Shown piece by piece: positions 1 through 8,280 of a DNA stretch of 43,242 nucleotides. The DNA comes from JANMMJ01 sp964543235 (lineage in GTDB: Bacteria; Pseudomonadota; Alphaproteobacteria; Rhizobiales; Aestuariivirgaceae), in the NCBI GenBank assembly GCA_964543235.1, contig CAZIXE010000032.1, positions 1-43,242 on the forward strand, read 5' to 3'. The position numbers were made by a program, and so were the translations under genes. The notes under the pieces are model-generated. The model was not told the origin of the DNA, did not search any database, and saw only the letters and a list, made by a program, of their open reading frames with translations. Every line of letters begins with the position of its first letter. Position 1 is the stretch's first letter.

Positions 1-181
1 ACGGTGGCCCGGCCTCCACCCCAAGCCTTTTTCCGACCACGATTCCCGGGCATTTACGGATCATCAGCGGGCCGGGATGGCAAGGGGTGTTCAAGGATAG
101 ACGCCGGTGGCAGGAGGATCTGCCTGCATTTCCCTTTAGAACGGGCCATCCAGCCATGCGACAGCGGCGATTCTGACCATC

Positions 182-2308
182 ATGGGGTTCTTCAGGTCCA
201 GCCCAAAGAAAGCGCGCGGCCGCAGGAACGAACGGCAGGAGCCGCGCCTGTTCGACGGGCGCGGCAGCCGCGGGTCTGCCAGCCGCGACAAGCCGAGGCC
301 GCGGCGCCGGCGGCGCTCGCTCATGGGCGGGCTCCTCTCCCTGGCCTTCAGCTTCATTGTCATCGGCGTCGTGGCGGGCGGCCTCGGTTTCGGCTACCTG
401 TGGCTGTCGCTCGACCAGAAGGGGCTGCTGAAGATCCCGGAGCGCGAGCCTGGCCTCATGGTCACCGCCGCCGACGGCACGATCCTCGCCGAGCGAGGCG
501 CGTTCTACGGCGACGATGTCAGGGTCGACGAGCTTCCCGACTATGTGCCCAATGCCATCATCGCCATCGAGGACCGGCGGTTCCGGCAGCATTTCGGCAT
601 CGATCCGGTCGGGCTCATCCGTGCGGTCTATGAGAACTTCAAGGCCGGGCGGCTGGTGCAGGGCGGCTCGACGCTTACCCAGCAACTCGCCAAAAACCTG
701 TTCCTGACGCCGGAGCGCACGCTGCAGCGCAAGCTCCAGGAGGCAGTGCTGGCGGTCTGGCTCGAGACCAAATTCTCTAAGGACGAGATCCTGCAGCTCT
801 ATCTCAACCGTGTCTATTTCGGGGCCGGCGCCACCGGAATCGAGCAGGCGGCACGCAAGTATTTCGCGCGCTCGGCCCGGGATGTCACCATCCCGGAAGC
901 AGCGATCCTGGCGGCAGTGCTCAAGGCCCCCACCACCTACAACCCGATCACCAATCCCGAACGGGCGCAGGCGCGGGCGCGGGAGGTGATCAATGACATG
1001 GTCGAAAGCGGCTTCCTCACCAGCGAGGAAGCGGAGCTCGTGGCGACAGCGCCGGCCACGGTCAAGGCTTCCGACTATGTCCCGGCGACGCAGTACGTGG
1101 TCGACTGGGCCGCCGAGCTTCTGCCGACGCTGGTCAAGGCCTATGACCAGTCAATCGTCATCGAAACGACGATCGATCCGGGGCTGCAGGCCCATGCCGA
1201 GCGGGCGCTGCGCAAGCGGCTCGCCGAGCAGGGCCGCAAGCTCAATGTCTCGCAGGGCGCCATCGTGGTGCTCGACATGCGCGGCGCCGTCAGGGCCCTC
1301 GTGGGCGGACGCTCTTACGCGCGCAGCCAGTTCAACCGGGCAACCAAGGCCAAGCGCCAGCCCGGCTCGGCATTCAAGCCCTTCGCCTATCTCGCCGCCG
1401 TCGAACAGGGCTACACCGCCAACTCGATCGAAGTGGACGAGCCGGTGCGGATCGGCGACTGGCAGCCCGAGAACTACAAGCGGAAATATCTCGGCCCGGT
1501 CACGCTGCAGAAGGCGCTGGCCCTGTCGCTCAACACGGTGGCCGCCAAGGTGGTGCAGAATGTGGGGCCCGAGGCAGTGGTGGCGACGGCACACCGCCTC
1601 GGCATCGCCTCGCCGCTTGGCATCGATGCCTCGATCGCGCTCGGCACGTCAGAGGTGACGCTGCTCGAGCTGACCGCGGCCTTCACGGCCTTTGCCGACG
1701 GCGGGGCGCCGGTGGTGCCGCATCTCGTCACGCGCATCACCACGCGCGACGGGCAACTGCTCTACGAGCGGCATGGTGACGGTTTCGGGCCGGTCATCTC
1801 CTCCTATGATGTCGGCACGATGAACCAGATGCTGCGGGCGGTGGTAACGGAAGGTACCGGCCGGCGGGCGCAGTTCGGCGGCTTTGACATTGCCGGAAAG
1901 ACCGGCACCAGCCAGGACTACCGCGATGCGTGGTTCATCGGCTACACGAGCCACCTGGCTGCCGGCGTGTGGGTCGGCAATGACGACAATTCGCCCACCA
2001 AGCAAGTCACCGGCGGGTCGCTCCCCGCCGACATCTGGCGGGACGTCATGGAAGTTGCGCATGCCGGGCTGCCGCATGTGCCGCTGCCGGGCGAAGCCTG
2101 GCAGGATCTGGAACCGCAGATCGCCGCCGGCAGCGACAATGACGTCTTCGCCCTGCCCGACGAGTATGATCAGCAACCGCGCGGCACCGGTGGCTTCTTC
2201 GAGTCGATCCAGGACATGTTCGGCGGATCGAATACCCGGCAAAGCAGCCAGGGCGCAGGCGGCGAAACCGCCTACCAGCGCATGCAGAAGAAGAAGCAGC
2301 CGCGCTGA
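182..2308 (+). CDS. Class A penicillin-binding protein (PBP1A family, bifunctional glycosyltransferase/transpeptidase)
   Basis: This 708-aa inner-membrane enzyme polymerises lipid II into glycan strands and cross-links the peptides. A very basic cytoplasmic N-terminus (residues 1-46) precedes one membrane segment (about 47-77). The GT51 domain shows the catalytic EDRRF motif (Glu about 130), GGSTLTQQLAKN and the region around YLNRVYFGAGATGIEQAA. The transpeptidase domain shows the three penicillin-binding motifs: SAFK (Ser about 396), SLN (about 449) and KTGT (Lys about 573). The tail after about residue 640 is polar and low complexity. Length is near the short PBP1A-like proteins of alphaproteobacteria. 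It converges on the metallopeptidase gene with only 7 bases between stops. Function is secure from the motifs; assignment to a named paralogue (mrcA/pbpF) is not. Confidence 0.95.
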   Translation: MGFFRSSPKKARGRRNERQEPRLFDGRGSRGSASRDKPRPRRRRRSLMGGLLSLAFSFIVIGVVAGGLGFGYLWLSLDQKGLLKIPEREPGLMVTAADGTILAERGAFYGDDVRVDELPDYVPNAIIAIEDRRFRQHFGIDPVGLIRAVYENFKAGRLVQGGSTLTQQLAKNLFLTPERTLQRKLQEAVLAVWLETKFSKDEILQLYLNRVYFGAGATGIEQAARKYFARSARDVTIPEAAILAAVLKAPTTYNPITNPERAQARAREVINDMVESGFLTSEEAELVATAPATVKASDYVPATQYVVDWAAELLPTLVKAYDQSIVIETTIDPGLQAHAERALRKRLAEQGRKLNVSQGAIVVLDMRGAVRALVGGRSYARSQFNRATKAKRQPGSAFKPFAYLAAVEQGYTANSIEVDEPVRIGDWQPENYKRKYLGPVTLQKALALSLNTVAAKVVQNVGPEAVVATAHRLGIASPLGIDASIALGTSEVTLLELTAAFTAFADGGAPVVPHLVTRITTRDGQLLYERHGDGFGPVISSYDVGTMNQMLRAVVTEGTGRRAQFGGFDIAGKTGTSQDYRDAWFIGYTSHLAAGVWVGNDDNSPTKQVTGGSLPADIWRDVMEVAHAGLPHVPLPGEAWQDLEPQIAAGSDNDVFALPDEYDQQPRGTGGFFESIQDMFGGSNTRQSSQGAGGETAYQRMQKKKQPR

Positions 2309-2315
2309 CACCCTT

Positions 2316-3071
2316 TCAGATGCGGCGGCCGTAGCGATGCAGGGTGGTGCTGTTGGCCCTGAGCCATGCCTTGGCGGTGGCGGCCGCCCGGCAGTGGCCC
2401 AAAACCAGACGCCAGAACCGTACTGAATGATCCATGTGCCGCAGATGCGCGACTTCGTGGGCCGCGACGTAATCGAGGACATGCGGCGGCGCCATGATGA
2501 GCCGCCATGAAAAGGACAGGCTGCCGTCCGAGGCGCAGGAACCCCAGCGGCTCTTCTGGTCGCGAATAGTCACGCGCCGGAAGCTCACATTCATCGCGGC
2601 CGCGTATTTCTCCGTCGCCGCCACCAGTTCGCGCCGGGCTTCGGCCTTGAGCCAGTCCAGGATGCGCCGGGGCACGTGCTCCGCTGCGCCCGCGACATGC
2701 AGCTGGCCGCTGTCCGCGTCAAACCGCACCGTGCCGCGAACGACCGGGCTGTGAACGATCGTCACGTCGTGGCCGCGCAGAGGGAAAACGGCACCGTGGA
2801 GAAATTCGACGGAGCGGCCGGCGCGGGCCAGGCGGGTGCTGATCCAGCCGGCCGAGCGCAGAGCAAAGGCGAGGCCTTCGTCACGGCCGACTCCCGGCGG
2901 CAGCGTGACCAGCACGCCCTGCCCCGAACGGTCCAGCCTGACGATGAGACGGCGGGCGCGGCGATGGCGGCGAAAGGCGACGGGAATGCTGCTGCCGGCG
3001 ATGTCAAGCACCGCCGGGGCAAGGTGGGCCGGGCTCCGGCCCCGGCGCCATCGCTGCAGCAGGGCCTTCAA
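2316..3071 (-). CDS. YgjP/DUF45-family zinc metallopeptidase
   Basis: A 251-aa protein of the YgjP-like (DUF45, M48-related) metallopeptidase family. The HExxH-type zinc motif HEVAH lies at residues 205-209, followed by HMDHS with a likely third ligand His at 212 or 215. The RWGSC block at about 175-179 is also characteristic of the family. There is no signal peptide or membrane segment, so it is probably cytoplasmic. It lies 6 bases downstream of the PHB depolymerase stop's upstream neighbour on the same strand order (depolymerase stop at 3078, this start at 3071 running leftwards), so the two are likely co-transcribed. The substrate of this family is not known to me. The family call is secure; the role is open. 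Confidence 0.88.
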   Translation of the reverse strand: MKALLQRWRRGRSPAHLAPAVLDIAGSSIPVAFRRHRRARRLIVRLDRSGQGVLVTLPPGVGRDEGLAFALRSAGWISTRLARAGRSVEFLHGAVFPLRGHDVTIVHSPVVRGTVRFDADSGQLHVAGAAEHVPRRILDWLKAEARRELVAATEKYAAAMNVSFRRVTIRDQKSRWGSCASDGSLSFSWRLIMAPPHVLDYVAAHEVAHLRHMDHSVRFWRLVLGHCRAAATAKAWLRANSTTLHRYGRRI

Positions 3072-3077
3072 GGCGGA

Positions 3078-4310
3078 TCAGCCCTGCTCGGCCATGAAGC
3101 CGACGATGCGCGGCACGACCTCGCTCCGGAAGCGCGAGCCATTGAAAACACCATAGTGGCCGACGCCCTTCTGGAGATGATGCATGCGCCGGGTGGCCGG
3201 GATCGAGGTGCAGAGAACATGGGCGGCCTGGGTCTGGCCAACGCCCGAGATATCGTCCTTCTCGCCTTCGACCGTCATCAGGGCGGTCCTGGCGATGGCA
3301 GCCGGCTCGACCAGCACACCGCGATGGTTGAAGGTGCCGCGCGCCAGATCCTGGCGGACAAAGACGCGCTCGACGGTGTGAAGATAGAATTCGGCGGCGA
3401 GGTCCATGACCGACATGTATTCGTCGTAGAACTCGCGATGTTTCTCGGCGGAGTCGCCGTCACCTTCAACAAGATGCCAGAAGAGTTCACGGTGGGCGTC
3501 GATATGGCGGTCGAGATTCATGGTCATGAAGCCGGTCAGCTGCATGAAGCCCGGATAGACATCGCGGAACGCGCCTTCATGGGGGAAGGGCACCTTGACA
3601 ATGACATTGCGGCGGAACCAGTCAACACCGCGCTTGACGGCCAGCGTGTTGACGACGGTTGGATTGCGGCGGGTATCGATCGGTCCGCCCATAAGGATCA
3701 TGGATTTCGGCACGCAAGGGTCGTTGCCGGACGACATGAGCGAGACAGCGGCAAGGACCGGCACCGACGGTTGGCAGACAGCCATGACATGGGCACCGGG
3801 TCCAAGCTCGTGGAACATCGAGATCACGTAGTCGATGTAATCATCGAGGTCGAAGGCGCCGAGCGCCAGAGGCACATGGCGGGCGTCGTGCCAGTCGGTG
3901 ATGTAGACATCGGCATAGGGCAGCATGGCTTCCACCGTACCGCGCAGCAGGGTGGCGTAATGGCCCGACATCGGCGCCACGATGAGAAGCTTGTCCTGCC
4001 TGGCGGGCCTCGCCCGCTTCGGCCACTCCTTGCGGAAATGCAGCAATGTACAGAAGGGCTTGGTGAAAACGACCTGTTCGGTAACCGCAATCTTCTTGCC
4101 GTCGATCATGGTCTCCGAGATGCCAAAAGCGGGCTTGCCATAGCGGCGGGTCACTCGCTCGAAGAGTTCGAGCGATGCGGTCATCGACCTGCCGATGTAA
4201 GTGCCGGACCAGGGGTTGGCCGGATTCTGCCAGAATCCATGAGCAGTGTCGGCGATGGCCCGCCAGGGGGCGAGCACGGCGTGATTCATCTCGTAGATGT
4301 GATAAAGCAC
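3078..4310 (-). CDS. phaZ: Intracellular polyhydroxyalkanoate (PHB) depolymerase
   Basis: A 410-aa cytoplasmic enzyme that mobilises stored polyhydroxybutyrate granules. The sequence follows the intracellular PhaZ family throughout, from the N-terminal YHIYEMNHAVLAPWR block to the C-terminal GVGHYGVFNGSRFR block with its family histidine. The nucleophile region reads AVCQPSVPVLA with a Cys at about residue 179, matching the catalytic cysteine of the Ralstonia enzyme where lipases have Ser. I chose the GTG at 4310, which places the family N-terminus (LYHIYEMN) directly after the start and has a GGGGTG stretch just upstream. A longer reading from 4367 adds 19 residues with no family similarity. 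It implies that the organism makes PHB, although the synthase is not in the window. Confidence 0.92.
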   Translation of the reverse strand: MLYHIYEMNHAVLAPWRAIADTAHGFWQNPANPWSGTYIGRSMTASLELFERVTRRYGKPAFGISETMIDGKKIAVTEQVVFTKPFCTLLHFRKEWPKRARPARQDKLLIVAPMSGHYATLLRGTVEAMLPYADVYITDWHDARHVPLALGAFDLDDYIDYVISMFHELGPGAHVMAVCQPSVPVLAAVSLMSSGNDPCVPKSMILMGGPIDTRRNPTVVNTLAVKRGVDWFRRNVIVKVPFPHEGAFRDVYPGFMQLTGFMTMNLDRHIDAHRELFWHLVEGDGDSAEKHREFYDEYMSVMDLAAEFYLHTVERVFVRQDLARGTFNHRGVLVEPAAIARTALMTVEGEKDDISGVGQTQAAHVLCTSIPATRRMHHLQKGVGHYGVFNGSRFRSEVVPRIVGFMAEQG

Positions 4311-4443
4311 TTCATTCACCCCAGTTGCCCCGAGATCCGGGGCCGTTCCCCGGATGCTGCGCTGCAAAAGCTAACAGTCCCTTGCAGGAAGTACAACTTA
4401 TCCATTGGTAAGGATACAATTGCTCGTGACCGGGTGATTTTCC

Positions 4444-5052
4444 CTATCGCGAAACGGCCTCGCGCAGGCCGCCGGCCAGAGCCTTGACGTCAGTGCCATA
4501 GGTGAAGTGCCTGACAAACTTGCCGTCCGGCCCCATCAGGTAAAGGATGGTGGAATGATCCATCAGGTAATCGGAGTCACCCTGCTTGGCCGGCTGCCTG
4601 GCGTAATAGACGCGGTAGGCGGCGGCCATGGCAGCGACATCCGCTTCCGAGCCGGTCAGGCCGATGGTCGAGGGGTGGAAACTGGCGACATATTCCCTCA
4701 TGACCTGCGGCGTGTCCCGCGCAGGATCGATGGTGACGAAGACAGGTTGTATGCGTGAGGCAAGTTCGCCCAATTCGTCCAGCGCCGCCGACATGACCTG
4801 CAGTTCGGTGGGGCAGACGTCCGGGCAATAGGTGAAACCGAAGAAAACAAGCATGTATTTGCCCAGAAAATCCTTGTCGGTGACGCGCTTGCCGGTGTGA
4901 TCGGTCATGGTGAAGGGACCCCCGACGAGAGCCGTTCCCGCACCACTCATGCGGCTGCGGTCAGACAGGGAGAACCAGATGGCGCCGATCCCGGTGGCGA
5001 GGGCAATCAGCAGGACGGTGGCGGCGAATATGACGTTCTTGCGGCTTGGCAT
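4444..5052 (-). CDS. SCO1/SenC/PrrC family copper chaperone
   Basis: A thioredoxin-fold, membrane-anchored periplasmic protein of about 202 aa that delivers copper to, or reduces, the CuA centre of cytochrome oxidase. One N-terminal membrane segment (about 7-29) is followed by the copper motif CPDVC (Cys about 76 and 80) in the setting FGFTYCPDVCPTELQ and a distal ligand His about 166 (DHSTILYL). It is divergent from the ActS kinase gene about 70 bases away. The same association (senC with regA/regB) is known in Rhodobacter, where SenC/PrrC feeds respiratory status into the sensor. The start may instead be the GTG at 5079, adding 9 residues; neither has a strong ribosome site. Confidence 0.93.
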   Translation of the reverse strand: MPSRKNVIFAATVLLIALATGIGAIWFSLSDRSRMSGAGTALVGGPFTMTDHTGKRVTDKDFLGKYMLVFFGFTYCPDVCPTELQVMSAALDELGELASRIQPVFVTIDPARDTPQVMREYVASFHPSTIGLTGSEADVAAMAAAYRVYYARQPAKQGDSDYLMDHSTILYLMGPDGKFVRHFTYGTDVKALAGGLREAVSR

Positions 5053-5120
5053 GGCACAGACAGTTTGAAGCTGGCGCACGATAGCCTAAAGTCGCGGCCA
5101 GGCAATGGCAGGACCACGGC

Positions 5121-6524
5121 ATGAACGCATTTGAGGCAATCGGCCTGAGCGCCGGTTCCCGGTATGCGGCGGAAGAGCCTGGCGCGGAATTCACGGGCGA
5201 GCGCGGCTTGCGGCTCAGGACACTGGTGCGGCTGCGCTGGCTGGCCGTCACCGGCCAGACCGGCGCGGTGCTCTTCGTCAATCTGCTGCTCGGCTTTCCG
5301 CTGCCGCTCGGCTGGTGCCTTGCGGCCATCGCGCTATCGGCCTGGCTCAACATCTTCTTCACCATCCGCTGGCGCTCGACAGTACGTTTGCCGGACCGAT
5401 ATGCCGCGCTGCTGCTCGGCTATGACATCCTGCAACTGGCGGTGCTGCTCTATCTCACCGGCGGCCTGCAGAATCCCTTTGCATTCCTGTTCCTGGTGCC
5501 GGTCACGGTTTCGGCTTCCGCACTCTCGCGCAAGTGGACCTTGTGGCTCAGCGGCCTGGCTTTCGTGTGCACGACGGCACTGGCCTTCCGGCACTATCCG
5601 CTGCCGTGGTTTCCGGGCGAACGCCTGCAGCTGCCGCAACTCTATCTTGCCGGCATGTGGGCCGCCCTGGTCTCCGGCGTCGTGTTCGCGGCCATCTATG
5701 CCCGGCGGATTGCCGAGGAGGCCCGGCAGATGTCGGCGGCACTGACGGCGACCGAACTCGTGCTGGCGCGCGAGCAGCGGCTTTCGGCACTCGACGGCCT
5801 GGCGGCGGCAGCGGCACATGAACTTGGCACGCCTCTGGCGACGATCGCGCTGGTCGCCAAGGAACTGAAGCGCGAAGTGAGGGCCCGGGGCCATGTCAAG
5901 GACGACATCGATCTGCTGATCAGCCAGTCGGCTCGCTGCCGGGAAATCCTGTCGCGCCTTGCCAATCGCGATACACAGGCCGATGCCATGTTCGCCCAGG
6001 TCGGCCTGCGCGCCATGATCGAGGACATTGTCGGACCCCTGCGCGGCTCCGGCGTGGCCGTCGATATCGATGTCGAGCCACGCGCCGAGGGCAGGCCCGG
6101 GGCCGTAACAGAGCCGGTACTGCAACGCAATCCCGGCGTGATCTACGGCCTCGGCAACATCATCGAGAACGCGATCGACTTTGCCCAGTCACGGGTCGCC
6201 ATCGAGGGACGATGGACGGCGCATGAGATCACAATCACGGTTCGCGACGACGGGCCCGGCTTCTCCCAAGAGGTCATCGACCGTCTGGGCGATCCCTTTG
6301 TCACGACGCGGCGCGGCTACGGCGCGGCCGAACCGCCAACCGGGCGCATCGACCAGCACGAGGGCATGGGGCTCGGATTCTTCATTGCAAAGACGCTGCT
6401 GGAACGCTCCGGCGCGCATGTTTCGCTGGCAAACCTGCCCCACCCCGACCACGGCGCGATTGTCCGGGTAGCCTGGCCGCGGGCGCGCATCGATGCCGGA
6501 AGCATGACCTCAGTTAGTTCTTGA
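5121..6524 (+). CDS. actS: Redox sensor histidine kinase, ActS/RegB/PrrB type
   Basis: A 467-aa inner-membrane kinase. About six membrane segments (residues 40-195) contain GGLQNPF at 114-120, the quinone-binding signature of RegB. The H-box AAHELGTPLATI gives the phosphorylated His at about 233. A Cys at about 273 (SARCREIL) matches the redox-active cysteine of RegB. The N box (NIIENAIDFA), G1 (DDGPGF) and G2 (GMGLGFFIAK) ATP motifs follow. The start has AGGA 7 bases upstream. It is followed by its response regulator 72 bases later and preceded by a divergent SCO gene. RegB-type kinases sense quinone and thiol redox state and control respiration, hydrogen, carbon and nitrogen metabolism. Confidence 0.96.
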   Translation: MNAFEAIGLSAGSRYAAEEPGAEFTGERGLRLRTLVRLRWLAVTGQTGAVLFVNLLLGFPLPLGWCLAAIALSAWLNIFFTIRWRSTVRLPDRYAALLLGYDILQLAVLLYLTGGLQNPFAFLFLVPVTVSASALSRKWTLWLSGLAFVCTTALAFRHYPLPWFPGERLQLPQLYLAGMWAALVSGVVFAAIYARRIAEEARQMSAALTATELVLAREQRLSALDGLAAAAAHELGTPLATIALVAKELKREVRARGHVKDDIDLLISQSARCREILSRLANRDTQADAMFAQVGLRAMIEDIVGPLRGSGVAVDIDVEPRAEGRPGAVTEPVLQRNPGVIYGLGNIIENAIDFAQSRVAIEGRWTAHEITITVRDDGPGFSQEVIDRLGDPFVTTRRGYGAAEPPTGRIDQHEGMGLGFFIAKTLLERSGAHVSLANLPHPDHGAIVRVAWPRARIDAGSMTSVSS

Positions 6525-6596
6525 GATGGCGGTCAGAGGGTTTATTTTCGGTCCGGGCGCCGGTAACACCACAGTCGGACCAACCAGGAATTCATC

Positions 6597-7142
6597 ATGA
6601 GTGAAAAGGAACTGCCGAAGGACCGTACGCTCCTTCTGGTGGACGACGACAAGCCGTTCGTGACCCGGCTGGCGCGCGCCATGGAGAGCCGCGGATTCGA
6701 GGTTCGCGCCGTAGAGTCGGTGGCAGAGGGAATCGCCCAGGTCAGGAAGGCACCTCCCGGATTCGCCGTTGTCGACCTGCGACTCGGCGACGGCAACGGA
6801 CTCGACGTGATCGAGGCGCTGCACCAGGCGCGGCCAGACGCACGCGCGGTGGTGCTCACCGGTTACGGCAACATCGCAACAGCAGTCACGGCCGTGAAGC
6901 TGGGCGCCATCGACTACCTGGCAAAGCCGGCCGATGCAGACGCAGTCTATGGCGCGCTCACCGGCCATACGGAAACACGCACGGCGCTGCCGGAAAACCC
7001 GATGTCGGCCGACCGGGTCCGCTGGGAGCATATCCAGAGGGTCTATGAGCTGTGCAACCGCAATGTCTCGGAAACGGCGCGCCGGCTCAACATGCACCGG
7101 CGCACGCTGCAGCGCATCCTGGCAAAGCGGGCCCCAAAGTAG
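6597..7142 (+). CDS. actR: Redox response regulator, ActR/RegA/PrrA type
   Basis: A 181-aa two-domain transcription factor and the partner of the upstream kinase. The receiver domain shows the acidic pair (VDDD, about 15-18), the phosphorylated Asp at about 60 (FAVVDLRLGDGNGLD), Thr in VVLTGYG and Lys in LAKPAD. A short proline-containing linker leads to a C-terminal Fis-type helix-turn-helix (about 138-178) containing NVSETARRLNMHRRTLQRIL, which is almost invariant in RegA/ActR/PrrA proteins. It converges on mmcB with 4 bases between the stops. Confidence 0.96.
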   Translation: MSEKELPKDRTLLLVDDDKPFVTRLARAMESRGFEVRAVESVAEGIAQVRKAPPGFAVVDLRLGDGNGLDVIEALHQARPDARAVVLTGYGNIATAVTAVKLGAIDYLAKPADADAVYGALTGHTETRTALPENPMSADRVRWEHIQRVYELCNRNVSETARRLNMHRRTLQRILAKRAPK

Positions 7143-7146
7143 CGCT

Positions 7147-7611
7147 TCACTCGACCGGCGGGTCGTAGAGGCCGTGGAGGCGGAGTGCAGCGGTGCGTGC
7201 AAATGCCAGGGTCAACGCCCGGCGGCGCGAGGCGTGGAGGGGCACCGGTTCCGGCTGCCGGATGATATCCGCGCCCCAGCTGTCGGCAACAATCAGGCCT
7301 GCCTCCTGCGGGATGATCGAGGCGTCGAGTTCCGGCGGCACCGCGAAGAACAGCCGGTCGCAATAGTCCCAGTATTCCGGCCATTTCTGGTCAGCGCGGT
7401 AATCTGCAAGAGAGGACTTGATTTCGACGATCCAGATGGTGCCGGCGGCATCCATGCCAATGACATCGGCGCGGCGGCCGGTTCGCAGCGTGAACTCGGT
7501 GAGCACCGCGAAGCCGGTGGCCCGCAGCAGCCGGGCCACGCCGCGCTGCACGGCCGCGGCTGCCGCGGACTGCCGCCCGTCGGGGCGCGGTTCCGGATGA
7601 GCCTGCTTCAC
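7147..7611 (-). CDS. mmcB: MmcB-family DNA repair protein (PD-(D/E)xK-like fold)
   Basis: A protein of about 154 aa matching the alphaproteobacterial MmcB family, implicated in Caulobacter in mitomycin C and damage tolerance. The restriction-endonuclease-like core RADVIGMD...IWIVEIKSS supplies the Asp and the ExK residues, followed by the family block ADYRADQKWPEYWDYCDRLFFAVP. I placed the start at the GTG at 7611 because the family begins shortly before the block DGRQSAAAAAVQRGVARLL. An upstream TTG at 7662 would add 17 residues of no similarity. It is divergent from the dctQ gene. Regulation by LexA cannot be decided; I found no clear LexA box. Confidence 0.85.
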   Translation of the reverse strand: MKQAHPEPRPDGRQSAAAAAVQRGVARLLRATGFAVLTEFTLRTGRRADVIGMDAAGTIWIVEIKSSLADYRADQKWPEYWDYCDRLFFAVPPELDASIIPQEAGLIVADSWGADIIRQPEPVPLHASRRRALTLAFARTAALRLHGLYDPPVE

Positions 7612-7690
7612 GTCAATTCTGCTTGTTGACCGGGAGCATTTCCACGTAATCTCTGTCGCCAAACAAGGCGGCGGTCAACCGCCGCAACAA

Positions 7691-7696
7691 AGGGGA
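7691..7696 (+). promoter_or_regulatory. Ribosome binding site deciding the TTG start of dctQ
   Basis: AGGGGA lies 5 bases before the TTG at 7702. No in-frame ATG is placed early enough to keep the first membrane segment, so this site supports the non-ATG start. Confidence 0.7.
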
Positions 7697-7701
7697 TTCG
7701 C

Positions 7702-8280
7702 TTGGGCATCTTGCTGGCGCTGAGCCGGGTGATCGACTCGGTCACGGGGTTCATCGGGTATCACGTGCGCTGGCTCATTCTGGCGGCGGTCCTGATCAGC
7801 GCCGCCAATGCCATCACCCGGAAGGTTTTCGACACGAGTTCCAATGCCTGGCTCGAACTGCAGTGGCTGCTGTTTGGCGCGGTCTTCCTGCTGGCTGCCT
7901 CCTATACGCTGCAAAAAAACGCGCATGTTCGCATCGACGTCGTGTCCAACCGGCTGAAGAAACGAACGCGGGACTGGATCGACCTGTTCGGCCACATTTT
8001 CATGCTGGCGCCGCTGGCGCTCATCCTGATCTGGCTGTCGGGGCCGTTCTTCTGGGAGTCCTATACCGGCAACGAGCAGTCCGCCAATGCCGGCGGGCTC
8101 AGTGTCTGGCCTTCGAAGTTTTTCGTCCTCGCCGGATTCAGCCTGTTGCTGCTGCAGGCGTTCTCGGAAATCATCAAGCGGATCGCAGTTCTGTCGGGGG
8201 CCATCGCAGAGCCGGAACCGCAAGCAGAACACGGCCACCACCCAGCCGACATTTCGCCCAAGGGCGGGCATAACGAATGA
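7702..8280 (+). CDS. dctQ: TRAP transporter small permease subunit (DctQ family)
   Basis: A 192-aa membrane protein with four predicted membrane segments (about 20-42, 55-73, 95-115 and 132-155) and the DctQ-family stretch RKVFDTSSNAWLELQWLLFGAVFLLAASYTL, which I place at about residues 35-70. It forms the small membrane subunit of a sodium-driven tripartite transporter together with DctM. Its stop overlaps the dctM start (ATGA at 8277-8280), implying translational coupling. The C-terminal 25 residues are polar and His-rich. The start is TTG with a good ribosome site. Confidence 0.93.
   Translation: MGILLALSRVIDSVTGFIGYHVRWLILAAVLISAANAITRKVFDTSSNAWLELQWLLFGAVFLLAASYTLQKNAHVRIDVVSNRLKKRTRDWIDLFGHIFMLAPLALILIWLSGPFFWESYTGNEQSANAGGLSVWPSKFFVLAGFSLLLLQAFSEIIKRIAVLSGAIAEPEPQAEHGHHPADISPKGGHNE

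Noticed and set aside
4..633. 209-residue frame at the left edge
   Set aside because: It runs out of frame across the start of the penicillin-binding protein and has no family similarity; positions 1-181 look like that gene's upstream region.
2676..4487. 603-residue plus-strand reading frame opposite phaZ and the metallopeptidase gene
   Set aside because: It is antisense to two clear families, has no recognisable domain, and its composition reflects the high-GC third-position bias of the genes on the other strand.
5334..6125. 263-residue minus-strand frame within actS
   Set aside because: Antisense to conserved membrane and H-box codons of the kinase, with no supporting start signal.
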